Below are positions 8,885-18,534 of a stretch of 64,000 nucleotides of DNA, piece after piece (the first letter of the stretch is position 1; each line of letters begins with the position of its first letter). This DNA is from Pseudomonas izuensis. Lineage in GTDB: Bacteria > Pseudomonadota > Gammaproteobacteria > Pseudomonadales > Pseudomonadaceae. Below the pieces are notes generated by a model. It was not told where the DNA came from, ran no database searches, and saw nothing but the letters and a program-made list of their open reading frames with translations. The stretch lies in NCBI RefSeq assembly GCF_009861505.1, contig NZ_WTFT01000004.1, positions 204,822-268,821 of the forward strand, read 5' to 3'. The position numbers were made by a program, and so were the translations under genes.

Positions 8885-11104
8885 GTGCCCGACGCCATTC
8901 TGCGCCTCGCCCTGCCTTCGCCCCTGCGCCGCCTGTTCGACTACCGCGCTCCGGCCGGGGTACTGCGCGCCCGACTGCACCCCGGCATGCGCCTGCGGGT
9001 ACCTTTTGGCAGGCGGGAAATGATCGGGATTCTGGTGGAGGTCGCCGATTCCAGCGAAGTCCCGGCGGAAAAGCTCAAGCGGGCCCTGGCACTGCTCGAC
9101 GCCACGCCACCGCTGCCATCCGCATTGTTCAAGCTGTGCCTGTGGACATCCCAGTATTACCAGCACAGCCTCGGCGACACCTTGAGCTGGGCACTGCCGG
9201 TGTTGCTGCGTCAGGGCGAATTGGCCGAAGCGCGCCAGGAACGTTTCTGGTCTGCCGCCCCCGGCGCCAGTCTCGATGATCCGCGTATCGCCCGCGCCCC
9301 GCGCCAGCGTGAGGCCCTGGCGACACTAGCCCAGCATCCCCACGGTGTCGCCCATCAGTTGCTGAGCAAATTGATGCTGAACAAAGATAGCCTTGATCTG
9401 TTGCTGGCCAAGGAACTGGTGCAAGTCGAAGTCCGCAAGCACGCTCCCGGCGCGCGCCATGAACACTGGCTGGCCCAACCGGAGTTGCCGCTCAACCCGG
9501 AGCAGCGTGCAGCTTATGAGGCCATTCGCGCCGGCTTCGACAGCTATCACGCGTTCTTGTTGGCCGGTGTCACCGGCAGCGGCAAGACGGAAGTGTATTT
9601 GCAATTGATCCGCGAAACCCTTGAGGCCGGCAAACAGGCGTTGGTGCTGATCCCGGAAATCAACCTGGGCCCGCAAACCCTGGCGCGCTTCGAACAACGC
9701 TTCAATGCGCGCATCGCGCTGATTCACTCGGCAGTCAATGATCGCGAACGTCTCGATGCCTGGCTCGCCGCCCGCGACGGTGAGGCCGACATCATTATCG
9801 GCACCCGCTCGGCGCTGTTCACGCCAATGAAAAATCCGGGGCTGATCATCATCGATGAAGAGCACGACGGCTCTTATAAACAGCAGGAAGGCCTGCGCTA
9901 TCACGCTCGCGATCTCGCACTGGTGCGCGCCCGGCAGGAAAACATTCCGATTGTGCTCGGTTCGGCCACACCCTCTCTGGAAAGCCTGCACAACGCCTAC
10001 ACCGGCCGTTACGGCCTGCTACGCCTGAATGAGCGCGCCGGCGGCGCCAAACAACCGCGTTTCCTGCGCCTGGACGTGAAAAGCCGCCCGCTGGACAGCG
10101 GCATTTCCGGGCCGATGCAACAAGCCATCGGCCAGACCCTGGCAGCTGGCCAGCAAGTATTGGTTTTCCTTAACCGCCGCGGTTTCGCCCCGACCCTGCT
10201 TTGCCATGACTGCGGCTGGATGTCTGAATGCCAGCGCTGCGATGCGCGCATGACCGTGCATCAGCGCCATGGCGAACTGCGTTGCCACCATTGCGGCTAT
10301 GTCGAGCGCGTGCCGCGCCAGTGCCCGAAGTGCAACAAGGTCGATTTGCGCCCGGTGGGGGCCGGCACCGAACGGGCCGAAGAGCGTTTGGGCATCTTGT
10401 TCCCGGACTACCCGGTATTGCGGGTCGACCGCGACAGCACGTCACGAAAGGACGCGATGAATCAATTGTTCGCGACCATTCAGAAGGGCCAGCCGTGCAT
10501 CCTGGTGGGCACGCAAATGCTCGCCAAGGGCCACCACTTTCCACGGGTGACTCTGGTGTCGATTCTCGATGCCGATGGCGGCCTGTTCTCCGGCGATTTC
10601 CGCGCCAGCGAGCGCATGGCGCAACTGATCGTGCAGGTCGCCGGGCGCGCCGGGCGGGCGGAAGAACCGGGCAAAGTGATCATCCAGACACACCTGGCCG
10701 ACCATCCGCTGCTGGTGCAATTGACCGAACAAGGCTATTTCGCCTTTGCGGAACAAGCCTTGAGCGAACGTCGCGCTGCGGGTTTGCCGCCGTTCGCGCA
10801 CTTGGCGCTGTTGCGGGCCGAAGCGCACAAACCGGGTCAGGCCGAAGGTTTTCTCGATGAAGCCTGCAGCGAGGCCGAGCGTTTGCTGGCCGAACAGGGT
10901 TTAACGGGGATTGAGCTGCTCGGGCCGGTTCCCGCACCGATGGAACGCCGGGCCGGACGCTATCGTGCGCAGTTGTTGTTGCAGGCGACAGCCCGTGCCC
11001 CGCTGCACCGCTTGCTTGCCAGCTGGTTGCTGGTGCTGGAGCAGATGCCAAGTGGGCGGGCGGTGCGTTGGTCTTTGGATGTCGATCCGGTCGATTTGTA
11101 TTGA
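8885..11104 (+). CDS. priA: Primosomal helicase PriA
   Basis: 739-residue ATP-dependent 3'-5' helicase that restarts stalled replication forks. An N-terminal 3'BD/winged-helix part is followed by Walker A GVTGSGKTE (about 228-236), Walker B DEEH, and the zinc module with paired cysteines (CHDCGWMSECQRC, CHHCGY, CPKC). The C-terminal helicase lobe carries the QVAGRAGRAEEPG motif. I use GTG 8885, which gives the family's usual start PDAILRLALP. An ATG at 8846 would add 13 residues coded right beside the REPIN. Confidence 0.95.
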   Translation: MPDAILRLALPSPLRRLFDYRAPAGVLRARLHPGMRLRVPFGRREMIGILVEVADSSEVPAEKLKRALALLDATPPLPSALFKLCLWTSQYYQHSLGDTLSWALPVLLRQGELAEARQERFWSAAPGASLDDPRIARAPRQREALATLAQHPHGVAHQLLSKLMLNKDSLDLLLAKELVQVEVRKHAPGARHEHWLAQPELPLNPEQRAAYEAIRAGFDSYHAFLLAGVTGSGKTEVYLQLIRETLEAGKQALVLIPEINLGPQTLARFEQRFNARIALIHSAVNDRERLDAWLAARDGEADIIIGTRSALFTPMKNPGLIIIDEEHDGSYKQQEGLRYHARDLALVRARQENIPIVLGSATPSLESLHNAYTGRYGLLRLNERAGGAKQPRFLRLDVKSRPLDSGISGPMQQAIGQTLAAGQQVLVFLNRRGFAPTLLCHDCGWMSECQRCDARMTVHQRHGELRCHHCGYVERVPRQCPKCNKVDLRPVGAGTERAEERLGILFPDYPVLRVDRDSTSRKDAMNQLFATIQKGQPCILVGTQMLAKGHHFPRVTLVSILDADGGLFSGDFRASERMAQLIVQVAGRAGRAEEPGKVIIQTHLADHPLLVQLTEQGYFAFAEQALSERRAAGLPPFAHLALLRAEAHKPGQAEGFLDEACSEAERLLAEQGLTGIELLGPVPAPMERRAGRYRAQLLLQATARAPLHRLLASWLLVLEQMPSGRAVRWSLDVDPVDLY

Positions 11105-11123
11105 TCTGAAGATCACCTCATCG

Positions 11124-11196
11124 CCTGTGGGAGCAAGGCTTGCCCGCGATAGCGCCCTCTAGATCGCCATCGCGGGCAAGCCTTGCTCCCACAGGG
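11124..11196. repeat. REPIN between priA and argS
   Basis: Converging halves CCTGTGGGAGCAAGGCTTGC and its exact reverse complement, with a short 15-20 base centre. It belongs to the GGGCAAGCC sub-variant rather than GAGCCTGCTC. Confidence 0.85.
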
Positions 11197-11324
11197 CCAA
11201 TTTGTCACCACATATCCACATCCTGCCTGCTAAGGTTGGCAAGCCCGCCTTCGCCACGGATAATGCCCAGTTTTTCCACCAGCGCATCGAAGCGCCGCCG
11301 CGCCTGCGGTTGAAAGAGAAGACC

Positions 11325-13061
11325 ATGAAAGACACCATTCGCCAGCTGATCCAACAAGCCATCACCCAACTCGTCAACGAAGGTGTGTTGCCTGAAGGCC
11401 TGTCGCCGGCGATCCAGGTGGAAAATTCCCGCGACAAGAAGAACGGCGACTTCGCCAGCAACATCGCCATGATGCTGGCCAAGCCTGCGGGCATGAAGCC
11501 ACGCGACCTGGCGGAGAAAATCATCGCCGCGCTGCCGGCTGACGAGAACGTCTCCAAGGCCGAAATCGCCGGCCCAGGCTTCCTGAACTTCTTCCAGAAC
11601 ACCCAGGCCCTGGCCACACGCCTGGACGCCGCCCTCGCCGATGAACACATCGGCGTACGCAAGGCCGGCCCAGTGCAGCGCACCGTGGTTGACCTGTCCG
11701 CGCCGAACCTGGCCAAAGAGATGCACGTCGGCCACTTGCGCTCGACCATCATCGGCGACGGCGTGGCCCGGGTGCTGGAGTTCCTCGGCGACGAAGTCAT
11801 CCGTCAGAACCACGTCGGCGACTGGGGCACCCAGTTCGGCATGCTGATGGCCTACCTGCAGGAAAACCCGATCACCAGCGACGAGCTGTCGGACCTGGAA
11901 AACTTCTACCGCGCCGCCAAGCAGCGCTTCGATGAATCCGAAGAGTTCGCCGACCGCGCCCGCGGCCTGGTGGTCAAGTTGCAGGCCGGCGATGCCGATT
12001 GCCTGGCGCTGTGGACCAAGTTCAAGGACATCTCGCTGTCCCACTGCCAAAAGATCTACGAACTACTGAACGTCAAGCTGACCATGGCCGACGTAATGGG
12101 CGAAAGCGCCTACAACGACGATCTGATCAACGTGGTCAACGACCTCAAGGCCGCCGGCATGCTGGTCGAGAGCAACGGCGCCCAGTGCGTGTTCCTCGAC
12201 GAATTCAAGAACGCCGACGGCGATCCGCTGCCAGTGATCATCGTCAAGGCTGATGGCGGCTACCTCTACGCCACCACCGACCTGGCCGCCGTGCGCTACC
12301 GCAGCGGCAAGCTCAAGGCCGATCGCGCGCTGTACTTCGTCGATCAGCGTCAGGCCCTGCACTTCCAGCAGGTGTTCGCCGTGGCCCGCAAAGCCGGTTT
12401 CGTGACGCATCCGATGGAAATGGAACACATGGGCTTCGGCACCATGAACGGCGCCGATGGCCGCCCGTTCAAGACCCGTGACGGCGGCACCGTGAAGCTG
12501 ATCGACCTGCTGACCGAAGCCCAAGAACGTGCCTACACCCTGGTGAAGGACAAGAACCCGGAACTGGCCGAGGCCGACCTGCGCAACATCGCCAAGGTCG
12601 TGGGCATCGGCGCGGTGAAATACGCCGACCTGTCCAAGCACCGCACCAGCGACTACAGCTTCAACTTCGACCTGATGCTGAATTTTGAAGGCAACACCGC
12701 GCCGTACCTGCTGTACGCCTACACCCGTGTGGCCGGTGTGTTCCGCAAACTCGGCAAGGACTTCAGCGAAGTCGAAGGCCGGATCGTTCTGGAAGCACCG
12801 CACGAGCACGAACTGGCCGCGAAACTCGCACAGTTTGGCGAAGTGCTGAACAACGTGTCCGAGAAAGGCACACCGCACATCCTCTGCACCTACCTGTACG
12901 ACGTCGCCGGCCTGTTCTCCAGTTTCTACGAGAACTGCCCGATTCTCGCCGCCGACACCCCGGAACAAATGCAGAGCCGCCTGCGCCTCGCCGCGCTGAC
13001 CGGTCGCACCCTCAAGCAAGGCCTGGAACTCTTGGGTCTGGAAACTCTGGAGCGCATGTAA
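11325..13061 (+). CDS. argS: Arginyl-tRNA synthetase
   Basis: 578-residue class I synthetase that charges tRNA-Arg. An N-terminal Add1 domain (about 1-90) is followed by the HIGH-type motif H134-V-G-H137. The catalytic domain has [11 protein letters not shown] where other class I enzymes have KMSKS, which is normal for ArgRS. The DALR anticodon domain ends [14 protein letters not shown]. The ATG at 11325 matches the family start MKDTIRQLI. The SPOR gene starts two bases after the stop, so the two are probably co-transcribed. Confidence 0.96.
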   Translation: MKDTIRQLIQQAITQLVNEGVLPEGLSPAIQVENSRDKKNGDFASNIAMMLAKPAGMKPRDLAEKIIAALPADENVSKAEIAGPGFLNFFQNTQALATRLDAALADEHIGVRKAGPVQRTVVDLSAPNLAKEMHVGHLRSTIIGDGVARVLEFLGDEVIRQNHVGDWGTQFGMLMAYLQENPITSDELSDLENFYRAAKQRFDESEEFADRARGLVVKLQAGDADCLALWTKFKDISLSHCQKIYELLNVKLTMADVMGESAYNDDLINVVNDLKAAGMLVESNGAQCVFLDEFKNADGDPLPVIIVKADGGYLYATTDLAAVRYRSGKLKADRALYFVDQRQALHFQQVFAVARKAGFVTHPMEMEHMGFGTMNGADGRPFKTRDGGTVKLIDLLTEAQERAYTLVKDKNPELAEADLRNIAKVVGIGAVKYADLSKHRTSDYSFNFDLMLNFEGNTAPYLLYAYTRVAGVFRKLGKDFSEVEGRIVLEAPHEHELAAKLAQFGEVLNNVSEKGTPHILCTYLYDVAGLFSSFYENCPILAADTPEQMQSRLRLAALTGRTLKQGLELLGLETLERM

Positions 13062-13062
13062 G

Positions 13063-13773
13063 TTGGCTGCCAAGAAAAAACCTGCACCCAAACGTGGCGC
13101 CAGCCGTTACCAAGCTCCAGCGAAGCAACCGATCCCGGGCTGGCTATGGATGGCCATCGGCCTGACGGTTGGTGCCTTCATCGTGTTCCTGATGAAGCTG
13201 GAGCCGGGCAAAGGCAGCGATACGGTCAAGCGCGAGAAGGTCGAGCAGCAACAGAAAGCCACCAAGATCGCCGAGGCCAACAAGACCCCGCCGAGCCCTA
13301 CGCAACCGGTGAAGCCGAAGTACGACTTCTACACCCTGCTGCCGGAGTCGGAAGTCATCGTGCCGCCGGATGCCGTACCGGAAAAAACCCTGCCGACACC
13401 ACAAGTGCCGGCCATACCCACCACGCCGGTAACCCCGGCGGAAGCGGCGAAAATCGACACCGCCCGTGCCCAGGCCGCCCTGGCCGGGATCACGCCGCCC
13501 CCAGCGCCGCCCGTCTCCAAGGCCGCGCCGGTGACCAAGTTCTTCCTGCAGGCCGGTTCGTTCCGCAAGCAAACTGACGCGGACAAGGTTCGGGCACAGA
13601 TCATTCTGCTTGGCCAGGCTGTGGCGGTTGAGTCCGGTACGGTCAAGGACGAGACCTGGTACCGGGTCTTGGTGGGGCCGTTCAGCAACCGCGAACAACT
13701 GACCACTGCGCAGAAACAACTGTCTGGCGCCGGGTTCAGCAATCTGTTGTTACAACAACGCCAGAGCCGCTGA
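13063..13773 (+). CDS. SPOR-domain membrane protein (FtsN-like)
   Basis: 236 residues with a TTG start directly behind argS. A basic N-terminus (AAKKKPAPKRGASRYQ) is followed by a single membrane segment (about 26-46), a Pro/Ala-rich periplasmic linker and a C-terminal SPOR domain (about 155-236, KFFLQAGSFRKQTDADKVRA and onward). SPOR domains bind denuded septal peptidoglycan, so a division-site role is likely. Whether it is the functional FtsN cannot be told from sequence alone. The same gene sits between argS and hslV in other pseudomonads. Confidence 0.85.
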   Translation: MAAKKKPAPKRGASRYQAPAKQPIPGWLWMAIGLTVGAFIVFLMKLEPGKGSDTVKREKVEQQQKATKIAEANKTPPSPTQPVKPKYDFYTLLPESEVIVPPDAVPEKTLPTPQVPAIPTTPVTPAEAAKIDTARAQAALAGITPPPAPPVSKAAPVTKFFLQAGSFRKQTDADKVRAQIILLGQAVAVESGTVKDETWYRVLVGPFSNREQLTTAQKQLSGAGFSNLLLQQRQSR

Positions 13774-13800
13774 TTCCACCGGAAAGTCCGCGTCATCGTT

Positions 13801-13869
13801 CATCGCGGGCAAGCCTTGCTCCCACAGGGATCACGTAAATCCTGTAGGAGCAAGGCTTGCCCGCGATGG
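13801..13869. repeat. REP pair, diverging arrangement
   Basis: CATCGCGGGCAAGCCTTGCT at 13801 and its reverse complement ending 13869, with the CCCACAGG ends facing inward around about 11 bases. It lies between the SPOR gene and the hslV promoter. Confidence 0.85.
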
Positions 13870-13932
13870 CGCCAGAACAGACAACACAGCATTCCCCGTC
13901 CAACACCGCTCGTCCCCTCTCCCGCCCCACAG

Positions 13933-13959
13933 TTGAAATCCTCTCCACCACCCCCATAT
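13933..13959 (+). promoter_or_regulatory. Sigma-32 heat-shock promoter for hslVU
   Basis: TTGAAA at 13933-13938, a 13-base spacer and CCCCATAT at 13952-13959. This is close to the RpoH consensus (CTTGAAA and CCCCATnT). It is 47 bases upstream of hslV, the expected place for the heat-shock protease operon. Confidence 0.75.
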
Positions 13960-14005
13960 GTATCGGCATAAGGCATTTTCGCCCCGCTGCGTGGAGACTC
14001 TTCCC

Positions 14006-14536
14006 TTGACCACCATCGTTTCAGTTCGCCGCCAAGGCAAAGTCGTCATGGGCGGCGACGGCCAGGTATCTCTCGGCAATACCGTGATGAAAGGCAACGC
14101 AAAGAAAGTTCGTCGCCTGTACCACGGTGAAGTCCTCGCCGGTTTTGCCGGTGCCACGGCTGACGCCTTTACCCTTTTCGAACGTTTCGAGGGTCAGCTG
14201 GAGAAACACCAGGGCCATTTGGTTCGCGCCGCTGTCGAACTCGCCAAGGAATGGCGCACCGACCGCTCCCTGAGCCGCCTCGAAGCCATGCTCGCGGTCG
14301 CCAACAAGGACGCCTCCCTGATCATCACCGGCAACGGCGATGTGGTCGAGCCTGAAAACGGCCTGATCGCCATGGGCTCCGGTGGCGCCTATGCCCAGGC
14401 TGCCGCCAGCGCACTGCTGAAAAAAACCGACCTGTCGGCCCGGGAAATCGTCGAGACCGCCCTTGGCATCGCCGGCGATATCTGCGTATTCACCAACCAC
14501 ACCCAGACCATTGAGGAGCAGGACTGCGCCGAGTAA
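14006..14536 (+). CDS. hslV: HslV, peptidase subunit of the HslVU protease
   Basis: 176 residues. The start is TTG 14006, so that removal of the first residue exposes the catalytic Thr of [10 protein letters not shown], as the proteasome-like mechanism requires. GGAG lies nine bases upstream. The GGDGQVSLG and [11 protein letters not shown] motifs of the family are intact. HslV dodecamers degrade proteins unfolded by HslU. hslU begins 57 bases downstream, so this is an operon, driven by the sigma-32 element at 13933. Confidence 0.95.
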   Translation: MTTIVSVRRQGKVVMGGDGQVSLGNTVMKGNAKKVRRLYHGEVLAGFAGATADAFTLFERFEGQLEKHQGHLVRAAVELAKEWRTDRSLSRLEAMLAVANKDASLIITGNGDVVEPENGLIAMGSGGAYAQAAASALLKKTDLSAREIVETALGIAGDICVFTNHTQTIEEQDCAE

Positions 14537-14593
14537 GCCCGTACAGGCGCTATCGCGCCACGGCTCATTCTTGCTTGAGGTCCGCCAAATACT

Positions 14594-15931
14594 ATGTCCA
14601 TGACTCCCCGTGAAATCGTCCACGAACTCAATCGCCATATCATCGGCCAGGACGATGCCAAGCGCGCCGTCGCCATTGCCCTGCGCAATCGCTGGCGCCG
14701 GATGCAGCTGCCCGAAGAGCTGCGCGTTGAAGTCACCCCGAAAAACATCCTGATGATCGGCCCGACCGGCGTCGGTAAAACCGAGATCGCCCGTCGCCTG
14801 GCCAAGCTGGCCAACGCACCGTTCATCAAGGTCGAAGCGACCAAGTTCACCGAAGTCGGCTATGTCGGACGTGACGTCGAATCGATCATTCGCGATCTGG
14901 CCGACGCTGCGATCAAGCTGTTGCGCGAACAGGAAATCACCAAGGTTCGCCACCGCGCCGAAGACGCCGCCGAAGAACGCATCCTGGATGCGCTGCTGCC
15001 GCCGGCACGCATGGGCTTCAGCAACGATGACGCGCCGACGTCCGATTCCAACACCCGTCAGCTGTTCCGCAAGCGCCTGCGCGAAGGTCAGCTGGATGAC
15101 AAGGAAATCGAAATCGAAGTCGCCGAAATGTCCGGCGTCGATATCTCCGCGCCACCAGGCATGGAAGAGATGACCAACCAGTTGCAGAGCCTGTTCGCCA
15201 ACATGGGCAAGGGCAAGCGCAAGAGCCGCAAGCTCAAGGTCAAGGAAGCGCTGAAACTGGTGCGCGACGAAGAGGCCGGCCGCCTGGTCAACGATGAAGA
15301 GTTGAAGGCCAAGGCGCTGGAAGCGGTCGAGCAGCACGGCATTGTGTTCATCGACGAAATCGACAAGGTCGCCAAACGCGGCAACGTCGGCGGCGCCGAT
15401 GTATCCCGTGAAGGCGTACAGCGTGACCTGCTGCCGCTTATCGAAGGCTGCACCGTCAACACCAAACTGGGCATGGTCAAGACCGACCACATCCTGTTCA
15501 TCGCTTCCGGCGCATTCCACCTGAGCAAGCCGAGTGATCTGGTGCCCGAGCTACAGGGTCGCCTGCCGATCCGCGTTGAGCTGAAGGCGCTGTCGCCGCA
15601 AGACTTCGAGCGCATTCTGAGCGAACCGCACGCATCGCTCACCGAGCAATATTGCGCACTGCTGAAAACCGAAGGTCTGACCATCGAGTTCCAGCCGGAC
15701 GGCATCAAGCGCATTGCGGAAATCGCCTGGCAGGTCAACGAGAAAACCGAGAACATCGGTGCCCGTCGCCTGCACACCCTGCTCGAGCGCCTGCTTGAAG
15801 AGGTGTCGTTCAGCGCCGGCGACCTGGCCAGCGCCCACGATGACAAGGCGATCCAGATCGACGCCGACTACGTCAACAACCACTTGGGCGAATTGGCGCA
15901 GAACGAAGACCTGTCCCGTTATATCCTGTAA
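14594..15931 (+). CDS. hslU: HslU, ATPase subunit of the HslVU protease
   Basis: 445-residue AAA+ unfoldase. It has Walker A GPTGVGKT (56-63), the pore-loop GYVGRD, an inserted I-domain of about residues 110-240, Walker B IVFIDEID and the sensor/arginine-finger region. It ends with the conserved tail EDLSRYIL that docks into HslV and switches on its active sites. Length matches the family. It is second in the hslVU operon. Confidence 0.97.
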   Translation: MSMTPREIVHELNRHIIGQDDAKRAVAIALRNRWRRMQLPEELRVEVTPKNILMIGPTGVGKTEIARRLAKLANAPFIKVEATKFTEVGYVGRDVESIIRDLADAAIKLLREQEITKVRHRAEDAAEERILDALLPPARMGFSNDDAPTSDSNTRQLFRKRLREGQLDDKEIEIEVAEMSGVDISAPPGMEEMTNQLQSLFANMGKGKRKSRKLKVKEALKLVRDEEAGRLVNDEELKAKALEAVEQHGIVFIDEIDKVAKRGNVGGADVSREGVQRDLLPLIEGCTVNTKLGMVKTDHILFIASGAFHLSKPSDLVPELQGRLPIRVELKALSPQDFERILSEPHASLTEQYCALLKTEGLTIEFQPDGIKRIAEIAWQVNEKTENIGARRLHTLLERLLEEVSFSAGDLASAHDDKAIQIDADYVNNHLGELAQNEDLSRYIL

Positions 15932-15954
15932 GCAACTCTTACAGACGTAATGGA

Positions 15955-16048
15955 ACTGTAGGAGCGAGCCTGCTCGCGATGACGGCGGTACATTCAACCC
16001 TTGTGTTGACTGTTGCACCGCTATCGCGAGCAGGCTCGCTCCTACAGG
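15955..16048. repeat. REPIN after hslU
   Basis: Converging halves CTGTAGGAGCGAGCCTGCTC and its reverse complement ending 16048, with about 40 bases between. It separates hslU from the DUF971 gene. An open frame runs through it into that gene but is unlikely to be translated. Confidence 0.88.
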
Positions 16049-16074
16049 GTTCCGCACAAGACGGAAATCCGGTC

Positions 16075-16446
16075 ATGATCCCCACCGACATCAAACTGCA
16101 CAAAGCCTCGAAAACCCTGACGCTCAAGTACGCGTCCGGCGAGGAATACACCTTGCCCGCCGAGTTCCTGCGCGTGCACTCTCCTTCCGCCGAGGTCCAG
16201 GGCCACGGCAAACCCATCCTGCAATTTGGCAAGATCAACGTCGGCCTGACCAAGGTAGAACCGGCCGGTCAGTACGCACTGAAATTGACCTTCGACGATG
16301 GCCACGACAGCGGCCTGTTCACCTGGGAATACCTCTATGAACTGGGGCGACGTTATGACGCACTCTGGGAGGATTATCTGGCCGAACTCAAAGCCGCCGG
16401 AAAAACCCGCGATCCGAACGAATCCATCGTCAAGCTGATGCTCTAG
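16075..16446 (+). CDS. DUF971 (GBBH-like N-terminal domain) protein
   Basis: 123 residues from the ATG at 16075. The whole protein is a DUF971 domain, related to the N-terminal domain of gamma-butyrobetaine hydroxylase (ASGEEYTLPAEFLRVHSPSAE, then FDDGHDSGLFTWEYLYELG). The function of stand-alone members is not settled; links to iron-sulphur proteins have been proposed for some. It follows hslVU in pseudomonads, separated here by a REPIN. The frame is open further upstream but crosses the REPIN. Confidence 0.82.
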   Translation: MIPTDIKLHKASKTLTLKYASGEEYTLPAEFLRVHSPSAEVQGHGKPILQFGKINVGLTKVEPAGQYALKLTFDDGHDSGLFTWEYLYELGRRYDALWEDYLAELKAAGKTRDPNESIVKLML

Positions 16447-16451
16447 CCCAA

Positions 16452-16477
16452 GCCTCTCGCTCATTAGAGGGCATTTT
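16452..16477 (+). terminator. Weak terminator-like hairpin after the DUF971 gene
   Basis: GCCTCT and AGAGGGC can pair with one bulge around an eight-base loop, followed by ATTTTCT. The stem is short and the evidence modest. Confidence 0.35.
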
Positions 16478-16563
16478 CTAATTCCATCTGTTTGAATGCT
16501 CGGCTTCAGAGTCGGCGATTGGCCTGCTTGCGAAAAAAATTAAACTCGGGTAACCAATGGAGC

Positions 16564-16579
16564 TGGCAAGTTCCCTGCA
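16564..16579 (+). promoter_or_regulatory. Sigma-54 (-24/-12) promoter upstream of phaC1
   Basis: TGGCAAGTTCCCTGCA has the invariant GG and GC separated by 10 bases and matches TGGCAnG-N4-nTGCA closely. It lies 128 bases before the phaC1 start. From memory, a -24/-12 element has also been described upstream of phaC1 in P. aeruginosa. Activity and activator are not shown here. Confidence 0.6.
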
Positions 16580-16706
16580 GTGCTCTCTGCGAACAAAAAG
16601 CAGCGATGCAGTATTAACGGTCACCTGGGCAGAAGTACCTGGTATTGGCTGTGTGACTGCACAGCAGGACCCCGGGTACTCGTGTCAGGACAATGGAGCG
16701 TCGTAG

Positions 16707-18386
16707 ATGAGTAACAAGAATAACGATGACTTGAAGTATCAGGCCTCGGAAAACACCTTGGGACTGAATCCTGTCGTTGGGCTGCGTGGAAAGGATCTAC
16801 TGGCTTCTGCTCGAATGGTGCTCAGGCAGGCCATCAAACAACCTGTGCACAGCGCCAAACATGTCGCGCATTTCGGCCTTGAACTCAAGAATGTGCTGTT
16901 CGGCAAGTCCGGGTTGCAACCGACCAGCGACGATCGTCGTTTCGCCGATCCGGCCTGGAGCCAGAACCCGCTCTACAAACGTTATCTGCAAACCTACCTG
17001 GCGTGGCGCAAGGAACTCCACGACTGGATCGACGACAGCAACCTCCCGGCCAAGGACGTGGCTCGCGGGCACTTCGTGATCAACCTCATGACCGAAGCCA
17101 TGGCCCCGACCAATACGGCGGCCAACCCGGCAGCGGTCAAACGCTTCTTCGAAACCGGCGGCAAAAGCCTGCTCGACGGACTCTCGCATCTGGCCAAGGA
17201 CATGGTGCACAACGGCGGTATGCCGAGCCAGGTCAACATGGGTGCATTCGAGGTCGGCAAGACCCTGGGTGTGACCGAAGGCGCGGTGGTGTTCCGCAAC
17301 GACGTGCTGGAGCTGATCCAGTACAAGCCGATCACCGAGCAGGTCCATGAGCGCCCCTTGCTAGTGGTGCCGCCGCAGATCAACAAGTTCTACGTTTTCG
17401 ACCTGAGCCCGGACAAGAGCCTGGCGCGATTCTGCCTGCGCAACAACGTGCAGACCTTCATCGTCAGCTGGCGCAACCCGACCAAGGAACAGCGCGAGTG
17501 GGGCCTGTCGACCTACATCGAGGCGCTCAAGGAAGCGGTCGACGTGGTCACCGCCATCACCGGCAGCAAAGACGTGAACATGCTCGGTGCCTGCTCCGGC
17601 GGCATCACCTGCACCGCGCTGCTGGGCCACTACGCCGCAATCGGTGAGAACAAGGTCAACGCCCTCACCCTGCTGGTGAGCGTGCTCGACACCACCCTGG
17701 ACAGCGACGTCGCCCTGTTCGTCAACGAGCAAACCCTCGAAGCCGCCAAGCGTCACTCGTACCAGGCCGGCGTGCTGGAAGGTCGCGACATGGCCAAGGT
17801 CTTCGCCTGGATGCGCCCCAACGACCTGATCTGGAACTACTGGGTCAACAACTACCTGCTGGGCAACGAGCCACCGGTGTTCGACATCCTGTTCTGGAAC
17901 AACGACACCACGCGGTTGCCGGCCGCGTTCCATGGCGACCTGATCGAGTTGTTCAAAAACAATCCACTGATTCGCCCCAATGCACTGGAAGTGTGCGGTA
18001 CCGCCATCGACCTCAAGCAGGTGACGGCCGACATCTTTTCCCTGGCCGGCACCAACGACCACATCACCCCGTGGAAGTCCTGCTACAAGTCGGCGCAGCT
18101 GTTCGGCGGCAATGTTGAATTCGTGTTGTCCAGCAGTGGGCACATCCAGAGCATTCTGAACCCGCCGGGCAACCCCAAATCCCGTTACATGACCAGCACC
18201 GAGATGGCGGACAGTGCCGATGAGTGGCAAGAAAACGCCAGCAAGCACACCGATTCCTGGTGGCTGCACTGGCAGGCCTGGCAGGCCGAGCGCTCGGGCG
18301 AGCTGAAAAAATCACCGTTGAAACTGGGCAACAAGGCTTATCCGGCGGGCGAAGCGTCGCCGGGTACATACGTACATGAGCGGTAA
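16707..18386 (+). CDS. phaC1: Class II PHA synthase 1
   Basis: 559-residue synthase that polymerises medium-chain (R)-3-hydroxyacyl-CoA into polyhydroxyalkanoate on granules. The lipase-like box GACSGG holds catalytic Cys296. The Asp (GTNDHITPW) and His (SSSGHIQSI) of the triad are near residues 451 and 480. Length and the C-terminal PGTYVHER are typical of class II enzymes of pseudomonads. It is the first gene of phaC1-Z-C2-D and shares its fold and most motifs with phaC2. Confidence 0.97.
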   Translation: MSNKNNDDLKYQASENTLGLNPVVGLRGKDLLASARMVLRQAIKQPVHSAKHVAHFGLELKNVLFGKSGLQPTSDDRRFADPAWSQNPLYKRYLQTYLAWRKELHDWIDDSNLPAKDVARGHFVINLMTEAMAPTNTAANPAAVKRFFETGGKSLLDGLSHLAKDMVHNGGMPSQVNMGAFEVGKTLGVTEGAVVFRNDVLELIQYKPITEQVHERPLLVVPPQINKFYVFDLSPDKSLARFCLRNNVQTFIVSWRNPTKEQREWGLSTYIEALKEAVDVVTAITGSKDVNMLGACSGGITCTALLGHYAAIGENKVNALTLLVSVLDTTLDSDVALFVNEQTLEAAKRHSYQAGVLEGRDMAKVFAWMRPNDLIWNYWVNNYLLGNEPPVFDILFWNNDTTRLPAAFHGDLIELFKNNPLIRPNALEVCGTAIDLKQVTADIFSLAGTNDHITPWKSCYKSAQLFGGNVEFVLSSSGHIQSILNPPGNPKSRYMTSTEMADSADEWQENASKHTDSWWLHWQAWQAERSGELKKSPLKLGNKAYPAGEASPGTYVHER

Positions 18387-18405
18387 CTGACACACCCCGC
18401 CTCCC

Positions 18406-18501
18406 CCTGTGGGAGCGAGCCTGCTCGCGAAAGCGGTCAAACATTCAACATTGAAGTTGACTGACCCGACGCATTCGCGAGCAGGCTCGCTCCCACAAAG
18501 G
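18406..18501. repeat. REPIN between phaC1 and phaZ
   Basis: Converging halves CCTGTGGGAGCGAGCCTGCT and GCAGGCTCGCTCCCACAAAG with about 45 bases between. It sits inside the pha operon, where it may shape mRNA stability of phaC1 relative to phaZ. Confidence 0.87.
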
Positions 18502-18534
18502 ATTCGGGGATGAATTCATAAACAGGGCTGAAGC

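Noticed and set aside
15979-16074. N-terminal extension of the DUF971 protein
   Set aside because: The extra 32 codons are translated REPIN (SRAGSLLQG, the recurrent REP-encoded peptide). The family start is the ATG at 16075.
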